A stretch of DNA of 64,000 nucleotides from Pseudomonas viridiflava (GCF_900582625.1 NZ_UTIQ01000001.1:682001-746000); one strand, 5' to 3'; numbered from the stretch's first letter, positions 1-10,865 are shown. Numbers and translations are program-made. The notes: generated by a model from the letters alone, not told the origin.

Positions 1-933
1 ACCGCCCTGCACACCCGCACCGAGATAGCCCGACTGGGCCTTGTCGTTGCCTTTGGACGCCAGTGTGACGGGCACTTCCAGCGATTGGCCGTCGCGCTGA
101 ATAGCCAGCACAACGCGCTGACCGGCACGCGGACGAACACCGTCGACCAATTGCTGCCAGTCGCTCAACGCCGCGCCATCAAGGCTCAGCAGCCGGTCAC
201 CGACTTTCAGGCCGGCAGCTTGCGCCGGGCCATCAGGATCAAGCGTGGCCAATATTGGCTCAAGCACCGGGCGCCATGGACGAATGCCCAGTGACGAAAT
301 CGGGTCCGGCTCATCCGCGCCTTTTAGCCAGTCTTGCAACTGAACCTGATAAGCCGTCTCGGTGGTCGAACCCGGCTCACGCACCTGAACGGAAATTTGC
401 CCGGTCTCGCCCAATCGGCGGACCAACTGCAGACCAATCGCACTCCAGCCACTGGTGCGTTCACCATCAACCGCCAGAATTTCCTGACCGCTTTTCAGAC
501 CCGCCTGAGCCGCCAGGCTCTGCGGCTCGACAGCACCGATCACGGGGCGAACCTGCTGGCTGCCCATCATGGCCAGAATCCAGAAGAAGAAGATGGCCAG
601 CAGGAAGTTGGCGATCGGCCCGGCAGAAACAATGGCGATGCGCTGCAGCACCGGCTTGCGGTTAAAGGTGAAAGGAAGATCTTCAGGAGCGATGATCGCG
701 TCTGTCTCGCGCTCATCGAGCATTTTCACGTAGCCGCCCAGCGGGATGGCGGCCACAACAAATTCGGTGCCGTGACGGTCATGCCAGCGCACCAGGGGCG
801 TGCCGAAACCTACGGAGAAACGCAGCACCTTCACACCACAGCGTCGAGCGACCCAGAAATGGCCGAACTCGTGGAAGGTAACCAGCACGCCCAGGGCGAC
901 CAGCAGGCCGCAAACCATATACAGCATGTTCAT
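1..933 (-). CDS. rseP: RseP, site-2 intramembrane metalloprotease (C-terminal part outside window)
   Basis: Membrane-embedded zinc protease that cleaves the anti-sigma factor in the envelope-stress cascade (called MucP in P. aeruginosa). The ATG at 931-933 follows a clear GGAGG ribosome site. The first 311 codons are in the window and the gene runs off its left edge. The first membrane segment carries the zinc motif HEFGH at residues 21-25. A glycine-rich beta-loop (IPLGGYVKM) and a second hydrophobic segment (NFLLAIFFFWILAMM) follow, then two PDZ-type regions. It lies directly downstream of dxr on the same strand, with a 15-base gap, in the usual dxr-rseP order. Family assignment is secure; only the C-terminal membrane helices and the NxxPxxxLD region cannot be checked. 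Confidence 0.95.
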   Translation of the reverse strand, partial: MNMLYMVCGLLVALGVLVTFHEFGHFWVARRCGVKVLRFSVGFGTPLVRWHDRHGTEFVVAAIPLGGYVKMLDERETDAIIAPEDLPFTFNRKPVLQRIAIVSAGPIANFLLAIFFFWILAMMGSQQVRPVIGAVEPQSLAAQAGLKSGQEILAVDGERTSGWSAIGLQLVRRLGETGQISVQVREPGSTTETAYQVQLQDWLKGADEPDPISSLGIRPWRPVLEPILATLDPDGPAQAAGLKVGDRLLSLDGAALSDWQQLVDGVRPRAGQRVVLAIQRDGQSLEVPVTLASKGNDKAQSGYLGAGVQGG

Positions 934-948
934 TTACATCCTCCGGGT

Positions 949-2139
949 TTAGCGCCCGTGGTGACTCAACCAATGCTCAGCTTGGACGCGCGCACTGGCG
1001 TCGGCCGCCAGTACGGCGTCGAGACTGTCTACCGGCACCGCCGGCTGAGCATTCAAGACCGCGTCAATCATACTCGCGATCTCTGGGAAACAAATGCGCC
1101 GCTCGAGGAACGCCGCCACCGCCACTTCGTTTGCCGCGTTCAATACAGCGGGCGCCGTTCCGCCGGCTTCGGCAGCCTGGCGCGCCAGGCGCAAACAAGG
1201 GAAGCGCTGCTCGTCGGGCGGCAGGAAATCCAGACGGGCGATGGCGAAGAGATCCAGTGGCAATACACCAGAGTCGATGCGTTCAGGCCAGGCCAAGGCG
1301 TGACTGATGGGTGTGCGCATATCAGGATTGCCCAACTGCGCCAACACCGAGCCATCGACATAATCGACCAGCGAGTGAATAACGCTTTGCGGGTGGATCA
1401 CCACCTCGACCTTCGAGGGCGGTGCGTCGAACAGCCAGCACGCTTCAATCAGCTCAAGGCCTTTGTTCATCATGCTGGCGGAGTCGACGGAAATTTTCCG
1501 GCCCATGGACCAGTTCGGGTGAGCGCAGGCTTGCTCAGGGGTCACGTGCTGAAGATCACCCAACGGCGTCTGACGGAACGGACCACCCGAAGCGGTCAAT
1601 AGAATTCTGCGCACGCCTACGTTATTGAGACCGCGCGCGTAGTCAGTGGGCAGGCATTGGAAGATCGCGTTGTGTTCGCTGTCGATCGGCAGCAACACGG
1701 CGCCGTTTTTGCGCACCGCTTGCATAAACAGCGCACCGGACATGACCAGCGCTTCTTTATTGGCGAGCAATACTTTCTTGCCCGCTTCGACTGCCGCCAG
1801 CGTCGGCTTCAAACCCGCCGCACCGACGATGGCCGCCATAACTGCATCAACCTCGGGGTGCGCCGCCACTTCACAAAGGCCGCCCTCCCCTTCCAGCACC
1901 TGAGTGGCCAGACCTGCAGCCTGCAGCGCGGAGCGCAGGCCGTTGGCGGCGACTGCATCGGCGACCACGGCGTAGCGCGGGCGATGGAGCAGGCACAACG
2001 CTTCAAGCTCAGCCAGACGGGAGAAACCGCTCAGGGCAAACACTTGATAACGCTGCGGGTGACGAGCAATGACGTCGAGCGTACTCAGGCCGATGGAGCC
2101 GGTAGCTCCCAGCACGGTGATCTGTTGCGGTTGAGTCAC
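949..2139 (-). CDS. dxr: 1-deoxy-D-xylulose 5-phosphate reductoisomerase
   Basis: NADPH-dependent cytosolic enzyme converting DXP to 2-C-methyl-D-erythritol 4-phosphate, the first committed step of the MEP isoprenoid pathway. At 396 aa it has the usual length. The nucleotide-binding motif GATGSIG is at residues 11-17. The metal/substrate segment IDSEHNA and the conserved [13 protein letters not shown] stretch are intact. The start is GTG at 2137-2139, whose GTGA overlaps the cdsA stop by 4 bases, suggesting translational coupling. The product feeds undecaprenyl diphosphate synthesis by the neighbouring uppS. ispG of the same pathway is also in this window. Confidence 0.96.
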   Translation of the reverse strand: MTQPQQITVLGATGSIGLSTLDVIARHPQRYQVFALSGFSRLAELEALCLLHRPRYAVVADAVAANGLRSALQAAGLATQVLEGEGGLCEVAAHPEVDAVMAAIVGAAGLKPTLAAVEAGKKVLLANKEALVMSGALFMQAVRKNGAVLLPIDSEHNAIFQCLPTDYARGLNNVGVRRILLTASGGPFRQTPLGDLQHVTPEQACAHPNWSMGRKISVDSASMMNKGLELIEACWLFDAPPSKVEVVIHPQSVIHSLVDYVDGSVLAQLGNPDMRTPISHALAWPERIDSGVLPLDLFAIARLDFLPPDEQRFPCLRLARQAAEAGGTAPAVLNAANEVAVAAFLERRICFPEIASMIDAVLNAQPAVPVDSLDAVLAADASARVQAEHWLSHHGR

Positions 2140-2951
2140 AGCGAACCCCAGCCAGCGCCCCAGAGCAATACGGCAAACATCGGGATGGCGGCGGTCAGGC
2201 TGTCGATGCGGTCGAGCACACCGCCATGGCCGGGCAGCAAGTTGCTGCTGTCTTTAAGACCGGCCTGGCGCTTGAACATGCTTTCGGTTAGATCGCCCAC
2301 CACCGACACCATCACAACCAGCGCCACACCGGCCAAGCCCAGAGCGAACTCACCGGCGCTCCAGCCGCGGTAAACGCCCACGCCGATAGCGATCAGCAGG
2401 CAGGTCAGCAAGCCGCCGAATACGCCTTCCCAGCTTTTGCCGGGGCTGACTTTGGGCGCTAGCTTGCGTTTGCCAAAGGCGCGACCGGAAAAGTAAGCGC
2501 CAATGTCAGCGCCCCACACCAGCACCATCACCGCAAAGATCAACCAGTTGGCCAGCGGCCATTGCTTGATCAGCACCAGGCCTTGCCAGGCCGGCAGCAG
2601 AATCAACAAGCCAATCACCAGCTTGATGGGCGTAGAGGTCCAGTAGCGACTGCTTTCCGGGAAGTTGATAATCAGAAACGTCGCAGCCACCCACCAGACA
2701 ACGCCCAGCAACAGCAACACCGGCGCCAGAGCAGGAACGTGATAAAGCCCGAGCAGCAACACCGCCACAACGGCCGCATAACCCACACGGGCGGCCTGCG
2801 CATTGAAGCCCGCCAGACGCGCCCATTCCCAGGCACCGAGCGTAACCACCGCACCGATGAACAAGGCGAACGCCGCGCCACTCAGCAAGAAAAACCCACC
2901 CAGAGCGATAGGCGCCAAGATCAGGGCGGTGATGATGCGTTGCTTCAACAT
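2136..2951 (-). CDS. cdsA: Phosphatidate cytidylyltransferase (CDP-diglyceride synthase)
   Basis: Inner-membrane enzyme that makes CDP-diacylglycerol from phosphatidate and CTP, the branch point for phospholipid synthesis. At 271 aa it has about seven or eight hydrophobic segments. The C-terminal family signature is readable near residues 225-253 ([20 protein letters not shown]). The ATG start overlaps the last codons of uppS by 7 bases and its stop overlaps dxr, so uppS-cdsA-dxr are probably translated as a coupled unit. Confidence 0.95.
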   Translation of the reverse strand: MLKQRIITALILAPIALGGFFLLSGAAFALFIGAVVTLGAWEWARLAGFNAQAARVGYAAVVAVLLLGLYHVPALAPVLLLLGVVWWVAATFLIINFPESSRYWTSTPIKLVIGLLILLPAWQGLVLIKQWPLANWLIFAVMVLVWGADIGAYFSGRAFGKRKLAPKVSPGKSWEGVFGGLLTCLLIAIGVGVYRGWSAGEFALGLAGVALVVMVSVVGDLTESMFKRQAGLKDSSNLLPGHGGVLDRIDSLTAAIPMFAVLLWGAGWGSL

Positions 2952-3706
2952 TGTGCGCGAGCCTCAGCTGCCACCTGCTCGCTGGTCTTACCAAAGCGAC
3001 GCTGGCGGGTAGCGTAATCGGCCAGCGCTTTGCGCATGGCGTCGTGTTTGAAGTCCGGCCAGAACAGGTCGGAGAAGTACAACTCGGAGTAGGCAAGTTG
3101 CCAGAGCAAGAAGTTGCTGATGCGGTGCTCGCCCCCGGTGCGAATGCAAAGGTCGGGCAGCGGCTGGTCACCGGTTGCCAACAGACCCTGGAGCAAACGC
3201 GGGGTGATGTCTTCGGGACGAAGATGGCCAGCCTGTACCTGATGCGCCAATTGCTGAGCGGCCTGAGCGATGTCCCACTGGCCGCCATAGTTGGCCGCCA
3301 CTTGCAGAACAAATCGATCATTACCGGCAGTCAACGCCTCTGCTTCGCGCATCGCGCTTTGCAGTTCAGGATGGAAGCGCGAGCGGTCGCCGATGATGCG
3401 CAAGCTGATGCCGTTGGCATTCAGCCGTCTGGCCTCGCGGCGCAAGGCCGATAGAAACAACTCCATCAAAGCGCCCACTTCATCTGCCGGCCGATCCCAG
3501 TTCTCACTGGAAAAGGCAAACAGGGTGAGCACTTCAACGCCTTCCTCGGCGCACACTTCAATGACTGCACGCACCGCATCAACGCCGGCCTTGTGCCCGG
3601 CAACACCAGGCAGCAGGCGCTTCTTGGCCCAGCGGTTATTGCCATCCATGATGATTGCCACATGTCGTGGCACGCCCGGCGAGCCGGCCTTTACGGTCTT
3701 TTCCAT
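2945..3706 (-). CDS. uppS: Undecaprenyl diphosphate synthase (cis-prenyltransferase)
   Basis: Cytosolic enzyme that condenses farnesyl diphosphate with eight IPP units to give the C55 carrier lipid for cell-wall synthesis. The catalytic motif IIMDGNNRWA is intact (Asp21 in this start). The C-terminal substrate region with RTGGEHRISNFLLWQ is present. I chose the ATG at 3704-3706 (253 aa). A TTG at 3722-3724, overlapping the frr stop as TTGA, would add six residues and cannot be excluded, because neither start has a strong ribosome site. It sits between frr and cdsA in the conserved cluster. Confidence 0.94.
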   Translation of the reverse strand: MEKTVKAGSPGVPRHVAIIMDGNNRWAKKRLLPGVAGHKAGVDAVRAVIEVCAEEGVEVLTLFAFSSENWDRPADEVGALMELFLSALRREARRLNANGISLRIIGDRSRFHPELQSAMREAEALTAGNDRFVLQVAANYGGQWDIAQAAQQLAHQVQAGHLRPEDITPRLLQGLLATGDQPLPDLCIRTGGEHRISNFLLWQLAYSELYFSDLFWPDFKHDAMRKALADYATRQRRFGKTSEQVAAEARAQC

Positions 3707-3720
3707 GACGAAACCGGCCG

Positions 3721-4278
3721 TCAAACGGCCATCAAATCCGCTTCTTTCTGCTTAACGGCTACTTCGATCTCGGCGACGAACTTGTCCGTCAGCTTTTGAA
3801 TGTCGTCAGCCGCGCGGCGCTCTTCGTCTTCGCTGATTTCTTTCTCTTTCACCAAATCTTTCAGTTGGCTCAGCGCATCACGACGGATGTTACGCACGGC
3901 TACGCGGCCATCTTCAGCGGCGTCACGGGCTTGCTTGGTGAAACCGCGACGGGTTTCTTCGGTCAGCGCCGGCATGGTTACCAGCAACAGCTCGCCCAAG
4001 TTGGTTGGATTCAAGCCCAGGCCCGAGCTCTGGATGGCCTTGTCGACAGCCGAGAGCATGTTGCGTTCGAAGGCGACGATTTGCAGGGTACGGGAGTCTT
4101 TAACGGTCACGTTGGCGACCTGGTTCAGCGGAGTGTCGGCGCCGTAATAAGGCACCATCACGCCGCCGAGCACGCTTGGGTGCGCCTGGCCGGTGCGGAT
4201 GCGACTGAAAGCGTGGACAAGCGATTCCAGGCTTTTCTGCATGCGTTCTTGGGCATCTTTCTTGATTTCGTTGATCAT
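3721..4278 (-). CDS. frr: Ribosome recycling factor
   Basis: With EF-G, this factor splits post-termination ribosomes. The 185-aa length is exactly typical. The start [13 protein letters not shown], the hinge region and the arginine-rich helix ([17 protein letters not shown]) are all recognisable. The ATG overlaps the pyrH stop by 4 bases. Part of the rpsB-tsf-pyrH-frr translation cluster, although terminators separate rpsB, tsf and pyrH. Confidence 0.97.
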   Translation of the reverse strand: MINEIKKDAQERMQKSLESLVHAFSRIRTGQAHPSVLGGVMVPYYGADTPLNQVANVTVKDSRTLQIVAFERNMLSAVDKAIQSSGLGLNPTNLGELLLVTMPALTEETRRGFTKQARDAAEDGRVAVRNIRRDALSQLKDLVKEKEISEDEERRAADDIQKLTDKFVAEIEVAVKQKEADLMAV

Positions 4279-5018
4279 TGCTCGCCTTCCTCGATCAGGG
4301 TTCCTTCCGCGCCACCCACTACCACGTTAAGCAGTGCGCCGGGCTTGTTCATATTGAAGACCCGAAGCGGCATCTTGTGATCGCGGCACAGACAGATGGC
4401 CGTCAGGTCCATCACGCCGAGCTTGCGATCAAGCACTTCGTCGTAGGTCAACTTGTCGAACTTTTCTGCGTTCGGGTCTTTGAATGGATCGGCCGTATAA
4501 ACGCCGTCCACCTTGGTCGCTTTCAACACCACGTCGGCATCGATTTCGATGGCGCGCAGGCACGCTGCGGAGTCGGTGGTGAAGAACGGGTTACCGGTGC
4601 CCGCAGCGAAAATCACTACGTCGCCGGAATTCAAATGACGGATGCCTTTGCGGCGGTCGTAATGGTCGGTCACGCCAACCATGGAAATCGCCGACATCAC
4701 GATAGCGGGGATATTCGAGCGTTCCAGCGCATCGCGCATGGCCAGGGCGTTCATCACCGTGGCCAGCATACCCATGTGGTCGCCGGTGACGCGGTCCATG
4801 CCGGCAGCGCTCAATGCCGCGCCGCGGAACAGGTTACCGCCACCAATCACCAGGCCTACCTGAACACCGATACCGACCAGTTGGCCGATTTCAAGGGCCA
4901 TACGGTCGAGCACCTTGGGGTCGATACCGAAATCTTCGGATCCCATCAAGGCTTCGCCGCTAAGTTTGAGCAGAATGCGTTTGTAGCGAGGTTGGCGACC
5001 ACTCACCTGCTGAGCCAT
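4275..5018 (-). CDS. pyrH: UMP kinase
   Basis: Phosphorylates UMP to UDP in pyrimidine nucleotide synthesis and belongs to the amino-acid-kinase fold family. The 247-aa protein has the ATP/phosphate motif KLSGEAL near the N terminus and GGGNLFRG around residue 60. The ATG at 5016-5018 is preceded by an AGGAGA ribosome site. It follows the tsf terminator after about 200 bases, so it probably has its own promoter, and it is coupled to frr by a 4-base overlap. Confidence 0.96.
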   Translation of the reverse strand: MAQQVSGRQPRYKRILLKLSGEALMGSEDFGIDPKVLDRMALEIGQLVGIGVQVGLVIGGGNLFRGAALSAAGMDRVTGDHMGMLATVMNALAMRDALERSNIPAIVMSAISMVGVTDHYDRRKGIRHLNSGDVVIFAAGTGNPFFTTDSAACLRAIEIDADVVLKATKVDGVYTADPFKDPNAEKFDKLTYDEVLDRKLGVMDLTAICLCRDHKMPLRVFNMNKPGALLNVVVGGAEGTLIEEGEQ

Positions 5019-5160
5019 GCGTGTCTCTCCTGCGGCGTTTGAATTCTGAACAGGCTATATGCCCGCATTGATCGAGCGCTTGGACAGCGCCCATGGCAAT
5101 TGGTGCAGCACAGTGCACCAATACCGCTTACACATGCAATTGTCGGCCCCACTTCGACAA

Positions 5161-5190
5161 AGAGGCTGCGCGCGTGAGCGGGCAGCCTCT
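5161..5190 (-). terminator. Rho-independent terminator after tsf
   Basis: Perfect 9-bp inverted repeat (AGAGGCTGC at 5161-5169 with GCAGCCTCT at 5182-5190), 26 bases past the tsf stop. Read on the minus strand it is followed by TTTG. The T-run is short, so termination may be partial. Confidence 0.7.
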
Positions 5191-5215
5191 TCGGGGCGAC
5201 AGGTTGAAACCCGTC

Positions 5216-6085
5216 TTACTGCTTGCTGGCAGCCAGTTGAGCCGCTACTTCGTCAGCGAAGTTCGATTCAACTTTCTCGATGCCTTCGCCTACGCCGTAA
5301 CGTACGAAGGAAACGATTTCAGCGCCGGCTTTCTTGGCCAGAGCACCAACGGTGACTTCTGGATCCTTAACGAAAGCCTGTTCTACCAAGCTGGCTTCAG
5401 CCAGGAACTTGGAGATACGGCCGGCAACCATCTTCTCAACGATCTCGGCTGGCTTGCCTTTGATCTTGTCTTCGTTGAGGGACATGAAAACGCCCTTCTC
5501 ACGCTCGATGGCTTCAGCGGAAACTTCCGATGGCAGCAGGAACTCAGGGTTGCTGGCAGCAACGTGCATCGCGATGTCGCGAGCCAGTTCCGGAGTACCG
5601 CCTTTCAGCGAAACGATCACACCAATTTTGTTGCCGTGAACGTAAGCACCCAGCACGTCGCCTTCAACAGCGGTGAGACGGCGAATGTTGACGTTCTCAC
5701 CAACCTTGGCCACCAGCTCAACGCGGGCAGTTTCGCGAGCAGCGATCAGCGGCTCAACGGTGGTCAGGTTTTCAGCCAGAGCCTGGTCGATGCTGTCTGC
5801 AACGAATTTTTTGAAGTCGTCTTGCAGAGCCAGGAAGTCGGTCTGCGAGTTCACTTCCATGATCACGGCGCGCTTGTTGTCAGCCGCAACTTTAACCGCG
5901 ATGGCGCCTTCGGCGGCGACGTTACCGGCTTTCTTGGCAGCCTTGATGGCGCCCGAAGCACGCATATCGTCGATGGCTTTCTCGATGTCGCCGCCAGCCT
6001 TGGTCAAGGCCTTTTTGCAATCCATCATGCCTTCGCCAGTACGCTCACGCAGTTCTTTAACCAGCGCTGCAGTAATCTCTGCCAT
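5216..6085 (-). CDS. tsf: Translation elongation factor Ts
   Basis: Guanine nucleotide exchange factor for EF-Tu. The ATG at 6083-6085 (MAEITAALV) has an AGAGGA ribosome site and gives 289 aa, the normal pseudomonad length. An in-frame extension upstream lacks support. The N-terminal UBA-like domain and the family signature [13 protein letters not shown] are followed by the core domains with TDFLA. A strong terminator/attenuator separates it from rpsB upstream, which would let rpsB be made in excess over tsf. Confidence 0.97.
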   Translation of the reverse strand: MAEITAALVKELRERTGEGMMDCKKALTKAGGDIEKAIDDMRASGAIKAAKKAGNVAAEGAIAVKVAADNKRAVIMEVNSQTDFLALQDDFKKFVADSIDQALAENLTTVEPLIAARETARVELVAKVGENVNIRRLTAVEGDVLGAYVHGNKIGVIVSLKGGTPELARDIAMHVAASNPEFLLPSEVSAEAIEREKGVFMSLNEDKIKGKPAEIVEKMVAGRISKFLAEASLVEQAFVKDPEVTVGALAKKAGAEIVSFVRYGVGEGIEKVESNFADEVAAQLAASKQ

Positions 6086-6146
6086 TTCGAAATCCTCTTG
6101 GATAAGTCCCACCCGGCGAGCCGGATGATGATCAATTCTAAGGTGG

Positions 6147-6174
6147 CAAAAAGGGGGCCTAGCCCCCCTTTTTG
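6147..6174 (-). terminator. Intercistronic terminator between rpsB and tsf
   Basis: Near-perfect hairpin: an arm of AAAAAGGGGG at about 6148-6157 pairs with CCCCCTTTTT at about 6164-6173, with a short loop. On the minus strand the stem is followed by a T-run. It lies 30 bases after the rpsB stop and about 60 bases before the tsf start, so it can act as an attenuator between the two genes. Confidence 0.85.
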
Positions 6175-6203
6175 CTAACCGAGAGACGCTAGACGCGGTC
6201 TAC

Positions 6204-6947
6204 TCAGCCTTCAGCTTGTTCAGCAGCGGCCGGGGCTTCGACGAATTCGTCGGTGCCGCCGTTGGCGTTGCTGCGGCCACGTACTACTGCGTCGGCCATT
6301 GCACCCATGTACAGCTGGATGGCGCGGATGGCGTCATCGTTACCTGGGATGATGAAATCAACACCTTCCGGGCTGCTGTTGGTATCGACTACGCCGATAA
6401 CCGGGATACCGAGCTTGTTAGCTTCGGTGATAGCGATGCGCTCGTGATCAACGTCGATTACGAACAGGGCATCAGGCAGGCCGCCCATGTCCTTGATACC
6501 ACCCAGGCTGCGGTCCAGTTTTTCCAGATCGCGAGTGCGCATCAGCGCTTCTTTCTTGGTCAGCTTGGTGAAAGTGCCGTCTTGCGACTGAACTTCCAGA
6601 TCACGCAGACGCTTGATCGACTGACGGATGGTTTTGTAGTTGGTCAGCATGCCGCCCAACCAGCGGTGATCGACGTACGGCGAACCGCAACGTGCTGCTT
6701 CTTCAGCAACGATCTTGCCAGCGGAACGCTTGGTGCCGACGAACAGAATTTTGTTTTTGCCCGAAGCCAGTTTCTCAACGAACGACAGCGCGTCGTTGAA
6801 CATTGGCAGGGTTTTTTCGAGGTTGATGATGTGGATCTTGTTGCGCGCGCCGAAAATGTACTTGCCCATTTTCGGGTTCCAGTAACGGGTCTGGTGGCCG
6901 AAGTGCACACCGGCCTTCAGCATATCGCGCATATTGACTTGGGACAT
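6204..6947 (-). CDS. rpsB: 30S ribosomal protein S2
   Basis: Structural protein of the small subunit. The ATG at 6945-6947 ([10 protein letters not shown]) with AAGGAA upstream gives 247 aa. The S2 signatures are present: [13 protein letters not shown] near the N terminus and [16 protein letters not shown] in the middle. The C terminus has the usual acidic/alanine tail. It is preceded by a good sigma-70 promoter and a structured leader of about 150 bases and is followed by an intercistronic terminator. Confidence 0.97.
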   Translation of the reverse strand: MSQVNMRDMLKAGVHFGHQTRYWNPKMGKYIFGARNKIHIINLEKTLPMFNDALSFVEKLASGKNKILFVGTKRSAGKIVAEEAARCGSPYVDHRWLGGMLTNYKTIRQSIKRLRDLEVQSQDGTFTKLTKKEALMRTRDLEKLDRSLGGIKDMGGLPDALFVIDVDHERIAITEANKLGIPVIGVVDTNSSPEGVDFIIPGNDDAIRAIQLYMGAMADAVVRGRSNANGGTDEFVEAPAAAEQAEG

Positions 6948-7096
6948 GATAGTTCCTTGATAAGTCGGGTTAGGCCTCCACGTATCCCAATGACCAACCT
7001 TCAGCAATTAACTGCGAGCAATTAACTGAAAGGCACCCAGGCCATCGTGTCGATACGTGTGTGGGGTTTAGGCTTTCGGACTGCTGCCCTGAAAGC
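6948..7096 (-). promoter_or_regulatory. Structured 5' leader of rpsB (candidate S2 autoregulatory leader)
   Basis: Transcribed leader between the predicted rpsB start site and its ATG. It has a perfect 8-bp long-range pairing (CACGTATC at 6979-6986 with GATACGTG at 7052-7059). Between those arms is a 12-base direct repeat, AGCAATTAACTG at 7003-7014 and again at 7017-7028. CTTCAGC/GCTGAAAG-type pairing is also possible. In E. coli and relatives rpsB is autoregulated by S2 through its leader. That this is the equivalent element is inference. Confidence 0.55.
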
Positions 7097-7103
7097 GGCG
7101 CAC

Positions 7104-7132
7104 TTTATAGCACAGGAGGCGCTGGAACGGAA
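7104..7132 (-). promoter_or_regulatory. Predicted sigma-70 promoter of rpsB
   Basis: On the minus strand, -35 TTCCGT (7127-7132) and -10 TATAAA (7104-7109) are separated by exactly 17 bases, with a GC-rich discriminator (GTGCGCC) as at stringently controlled ribosomal promoters. Confidence 0.65.
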
Positions 7133-7250
7133 CCCGAAAAGTTGCTCGAAACGCCGCAACCGCTTCAGCCCCAGCGCCCTATTACTATAAGGAAAGCCGG
7201 CAATGCCCGTAGGGCTCACCCCTAAAGTGGCTAGATCGCCCTTTCCCAAT

Positions 7251-7258
7251 GCTAGAAT
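7251..7258 (+). promoter_or_regulatory. Predicted extended -10 promoter of map
   Basis: TGCTAGAAT (TG at 7250-7251, hexamer TAGAAT at 7253-7258) lies about 50 bases before the map ATG. There is no good -35 box at the right distance, which fits the extended -10 class. The stretch 6948-7308 thus holds divergent promoters for rpsB and map and the rpsB leader, and no gene. Confidence 0.4.
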
Positions 7259-7308
7259 CGCGGTTTCCGTATTTTTGCCAGGCGCCAACGGGCGCTGAGA
7301 GAGTGTGT

Positions 7309-8091
7309 ATGACCGTCACTATCAAGACGCCCGAAGAAATTGAAAAAATGCGCATCGCCGGCCGTCTGGCCAGTGAAGTGCTGGAAATGATCGGCGAATA
7401 CGTCAAGCCCGGTGTCACCACCGACGAGCTCGACCGCATCTGCCACGACTACATTGTCAACGTTCAACAGGCCATTCCCGCCCCGCTGAACTACAAGGGC
7501 TACCCGAAATCCATCTGCACCTCGATCAACCACGTGGTCTGCCACGGCATCCCGAACGAGAAGCCGCTCAAAGATGGCGACGTACTGAACATCGACATCA
7601 CCGTGATCAAAGATGGCTACCACGGTGACACCAGCAAAATGTTCCACGTGGGCAATGTCCCAGAATGGGCGGTGCGCCTGTCCAAGATCACCCAGGAATG
7701 CATGTACAAAGGCATCGAGTTGGTTAAGCCCGGCGCGCGCCTGGGCGATATCGGCGAGGTCATTCAGAAGCACGCCGAGAAAAACGGTTTCTCCGTGGTG
7801 CGCGAATACTGCGGTCACGGCATCGGCAAGGTGTTCCACGAAGAGCCGCAAGTGCTGCACTACGGCCGCGCGGGCACTGGCATGGAATTGAAAGAAGGCA
7901 TGACCTTCACCATCGAACCGATGATCAACCAGGGCCGTGCCGAAACCCGCCTGCTGGGCGACGGCTGGACCGCGATCACCAAAGACCGCAAGCTCTCGGC
8001 GCAGTGGGAACACACCATTTTGGTGACGCCCACCGGCTACGAAATCTTCACCCTGCGCTCGGACGACACCATTGCCCGCACGTCGGCCTGA
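7309..8091 (+). CDS. map: Methionine aminopeptidase, type I
   Basis: Removes the N-terminal methionine from nascent proteins and needs a dinuclear metal centre. The ATG at 7309 (MTVTIKTPEEIEKM) gives 260 aa, the usual class Ia length. The five metal ligands of the family can be placed in NIDITVIKDGYHGDTS (two Asp), CGHGIGKVFHEEP (His), FTIEPMI (Glu) and QWEHTIL (Glu). It is divergent from rpsB, a widely conserved arrangement, and is followed by glnD after 52 bases. Confidence 0.97.
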   Translation: MTVTIKTPEEIEKMRIAGRLASEVLEMIGEYVKPGVTTDELDRICHDYIVNVQQAIPAPLNYKGYPKSICTSINHVVCHGIPNEKPLKDGDVLNIDITVIKDGYHGDTSKMFHVGNVPEWAVRLSKITQECMYKGIELVKPGARLGDIGEVIQKHAEKNGFSVVREYCGHGIGKVFHEEPQVLHYGRAGTGMELKEGMTFTIEPMINQGRAETRLLGDGWTAITKDRKLSAQWEHTILVTPTGYEIFTLRSDDTIARTSA

Positions 8092-8143
8092 AGGCTCGCT
8101 GCTCTGACGCCCGCACCCTATAGATAGAAAGGAAAGCTGCTGA

Positions 8144-10846
8144 ATGCCGCAGGTGGATCCCGAGTTGTTCGACCGCGGCCAGTTCCAGGCGGAACTGGCG
8201 CTGAAAGCCAGCCCCATCGCGGCATTCAAAAAAGCCATCCGCCGCGCCCATGAGGTGCTGGACGCGCGCTTTAAAGAAGGCCGTGACGTCCGCCGCCTGG
8301 TTGAAGACCGCGCGTGGTGCATCGACCAGATCTTGCGCGAGGCCTGGGCGCAGTTCGATTGGAGCGAAGACGCCGATATCGCGCTGCTGGCCGTTGGCGG
8401 CTACGGCCGTGGCGAGCTGCACCCGTATTCCGACATCGACCTGCTGCTGTTGCTCGACAGCGCGGACCACGAAATTTTCCGCGACTCCATTGAGCGCTTT
8501 CTCACGCTGCTCTGGGACATCGGCCTGGAAGTAGGCCAAAGCGTGCGTTCGGTAGACGAATGCGCCTCCGAAGCGCAGGCAGACCTCACGGTCGTCACCA
8601 ACCTGATGGAAAGCCGCACCATTGCCGGACCCGAGCGCTTGCGTCAGCGCATGATCGAGGTCACCAGCACCAGCAAAATGTGGCCCAGCAAAGATTTCTT
8701 CCTGGCCAAGCGCGCCGAGCAAACCGCCCGCCACGCCAAGTACAACGACACCGAGTACAACCTGGAGCCAAACGTCAAAGGCTCGCCCGGTGGCCTTCGC
8801 GATATTCAGACCATTCTGTGGGTAGCCCGTCGTCACTTCGGCACGCTCAACCTGCACGCCATGGTCGGCCAGGGCTTTTTGCTGGAAAGCGAATATTCCC
8901 TGCTCGCTTCGTCCCAGGAGTTTCTCTGGAAGGTGCGCTACGCCTTGCACATGCTCGCCGGCCGCGCCGAAGACCGCCTGCTGTTCGACCACCAGCGTTC
9001 AATTGCCACGCTGCTGGGCTTTGAAGACAGCAACGGCAAACTGGCCATCGAACACTTTATGCAGAACTACTACCGTGTGGTGATGAGCATCTCCGAGCTC
9101 AGCGAGTTGGTGGTGCAGCACTTCGAAGAGGTGATTCTGCGCAGCGAAGAGGGTCGCCAGGTACTGCCGATCAACAGCCGCTTCCAGCTGCGCGACGGCT
9201 ACATCGAAGTCACGTCGTCCAACGTCTTCAAGCGCACCCCGTTCGCGATTCTCGAAGTGTTTGTGCTGATGGCGCAGAACCCGGAAATCAAAGGCGTGCG
9301 TGCCGACACCGTGCGTCTGCTGCGTGAACACCGGCACCTGATTGACGACGAGTTCCGCAAAGACATCCGCAACACCAGCCTGTTTATCGAGCTGTTCAAG
9401 TGCGAGATCGGCATTCATCGCAACCTGCGACGGATGAACCGCTACGGCATTCTCGGCCGTTACTTGCCAGAGTTCGGCGACATCGTTGGGCAAATGCAGC
9501 ACGACCTGTTCCACATCTACACCGTCGATGCGCACACGCTGAATTTGATCAAGCACTTGCGCAAGCTGCAGTACACGCCCATTTCCGAGAAATTTCCGCT
9601 CGCCAGTAAGCTTATGGGCACGCTGCCTAAGCCCGAGCTTATTTACCTGGCCGGCCTGTACCACGACATCGGCAAAGGTCGCGGCGGCGACCATTCGGAG
9701 CTTGGCGCGGTAGACGCGCAGGCCTTCTGCGAACGGCATCAGTTGCCCGCCTGGGACAGCCGCCTGATCGTCTGGCTGGTACAAAACCATCTGGTGATGT
9801 CGACCACGGCCCAGCGCAAAGACTTGTCCGACCCGCAGGTGATCCACGACTTCGCCCAACTGGTGGGTGATCAGGTGCACCTCGACTACCTCTACGTGCT
9901 GACTGTCGCTGACATCAACGCCACCAACCCGACGCTATGGAATTCGTGGCGCGCCAGTCTGCTGCGCCAGCTCTTCAGCGAAACCAAGCGCGCCTTGCGC
10001 CGGGGCCTGGAGCATCCGGTCGACCGGGAAGAACAGATTCGCCAGACCCAAAACGCAGCGCTCGACATTTTGGTGCGCAGCGGCACCGACCCCGACGACG
10101 CCGAACAGCTGTGGTCGCAATTGGGCGATGACTATTTCCTGCGCCACACCGCAGGCGACGTGGCCTGGCACACCGACGCCATCCTGCAACACAGCTCCGC
10201 GCACGACCCGTTGGTGCTGATCAAGGAAACGACCCAGCGAGAATTCGAAGGCGGCACGCAAATCTTCATTTATGCGCCTGACCAGCACGACTTCTTTGCC
10301 GTAACCGTGGCGGCCATGGATCAGCTAAACCTGAACATCCATGACGCCCGCGTGATTACCTCGACCAGCCAGTTCACCCTCGACACCTACGTGGTGCTCG
10401 ATGCCGATGGCGGCTCGATTGGCGACAACCCGGTGCGCATCAAGGAAATTCGCGAAGGGCTGGTCAGCGCCCTGAGCCATCCTGATGACTACCCGACCAT
10501 CATCCAGCGCCGCGTGCCGCGTCAGCTCAAGCACTTCGCCTTCGCGCCGCAGGTGATCATTTCCAACGACGCCGGCCGCCCGGTCACCGTGTTGGAGCTG
10601 ACGTCACCGGACCGCCCTGGCTTGCTGGCCCGCATTGGCAAGATATTCCTCGACTTCGACCTGTCGTTGCAGAACGCCAAGATCGCCACCCTGGGCGAGC
10701 GCGTGGAAGACGTGTTTTTTGTCACCGATGCGCGCAACCAACCGCTTTCCGATCCCGACCTGTGTGCCCGCTTGCAGGACGCGATCATCGAACAGCTCTC
10801 CGATGCCGACGGCAATCGGGTCGAGCTTTCCCGAATCAGTATTTGA
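8144..10846 (+). CDS. glnD: Bifunctional PII uridylyltransferase / uridylyl-removing enzyme
   Basis: Glutamine sensor that uridylylates PII proteins when nitrogen is scarce and removes UMP when glutamine is high. At 900 aa it is full length. Domains in order: nucleotidyltransferase with [16 protein letters not shown] (metal-binding Asp97 and Asp99), the linking helical region, an HD phosphohydrolase domain with [16 protein letters not shown] (His507-Asp508), and two C-terminal ACT domains (around 712-790 and 820-900; the second contains [13 protein letters not shown]). AGGAAAG precedes the ATG. dapC follows 19 bases after the stop, so the genes are probably co-transcribed. Confidence 0.97.
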   Translation: MPQVDPELFDRGQFQAELALKASPIAAFKKAIRRAHEVLDARFKEGRDVRRLVEDRAWCIDQILREAWAQFDWSEDADIALLAVGGYGRGELHPYSDIDLLLLLDSADHEIFRDSIERFLTLLWDIGLEVGQSVRSVDECASEAQADLTVVTNLMESRTIAGPERLRQRMIEVTSTSKMWPSKDFFLAKRAEQTARHAKYNDTEYNLEPNVKGSPGGLRDIQTILWVARRHFGTLNLHAMVGQGFLLESEYSLLASSQEFLWKVRYALHMLAGRAEDRLLFDHQRSIATLLGFEDSNGKLAIEHFMQNYYRVVMSISELSELVVQHFEEVILRSEEGRQVLPINSRFQLRDGYIEVTSSNVFKRTPFAILEVFVLMAQNPEIKGVRADTVRLLREHRHLIDDEFRKDIRNTSLFIELFKCEIGIHRNLRRMNRYGILGRYLPEFGDIVGQMQHDLFHIYTVDAHTLNLIKHLRKLQYTPISEKFPLASKLMGTLPKPELIYLAGLYHDIGKGRGGDHSELGAVDAQAFCERHQLPAWDSRLIVWLVQNHLVMSTTAQRKDLSDPQVIHDFAQLVGDQVHLDYLYVLTVADINATNPTLWNSWRASLLRQLFSETKRALRRGLEHPVDREEQIRQTQNAALDILVRSGTDPDDAEQLWSQLGDDYFLRHTAGDVAWHTDAILQHSSAHDPLVLIKETTQREFEGGTQIFIYAPDQHDFFAVTVAAMDQLNLNIHDARVITSTSQFTLDTYVVLDADGGSIGDNPVRIKEIREGLVSALSHPDDYPTIIQRRVPRQLKHFAFAPQVIISNDAGRPVTVLELTSPDRPGLLARIGKIFLDFDLSLQNAKIATLGERVEDVFFVTDARNQPLSDPDLCARLQDAIIEQLSDADGNRVELSRISI

Positions 10847-10865
10847 ATAGAACGACACGCCGCAC

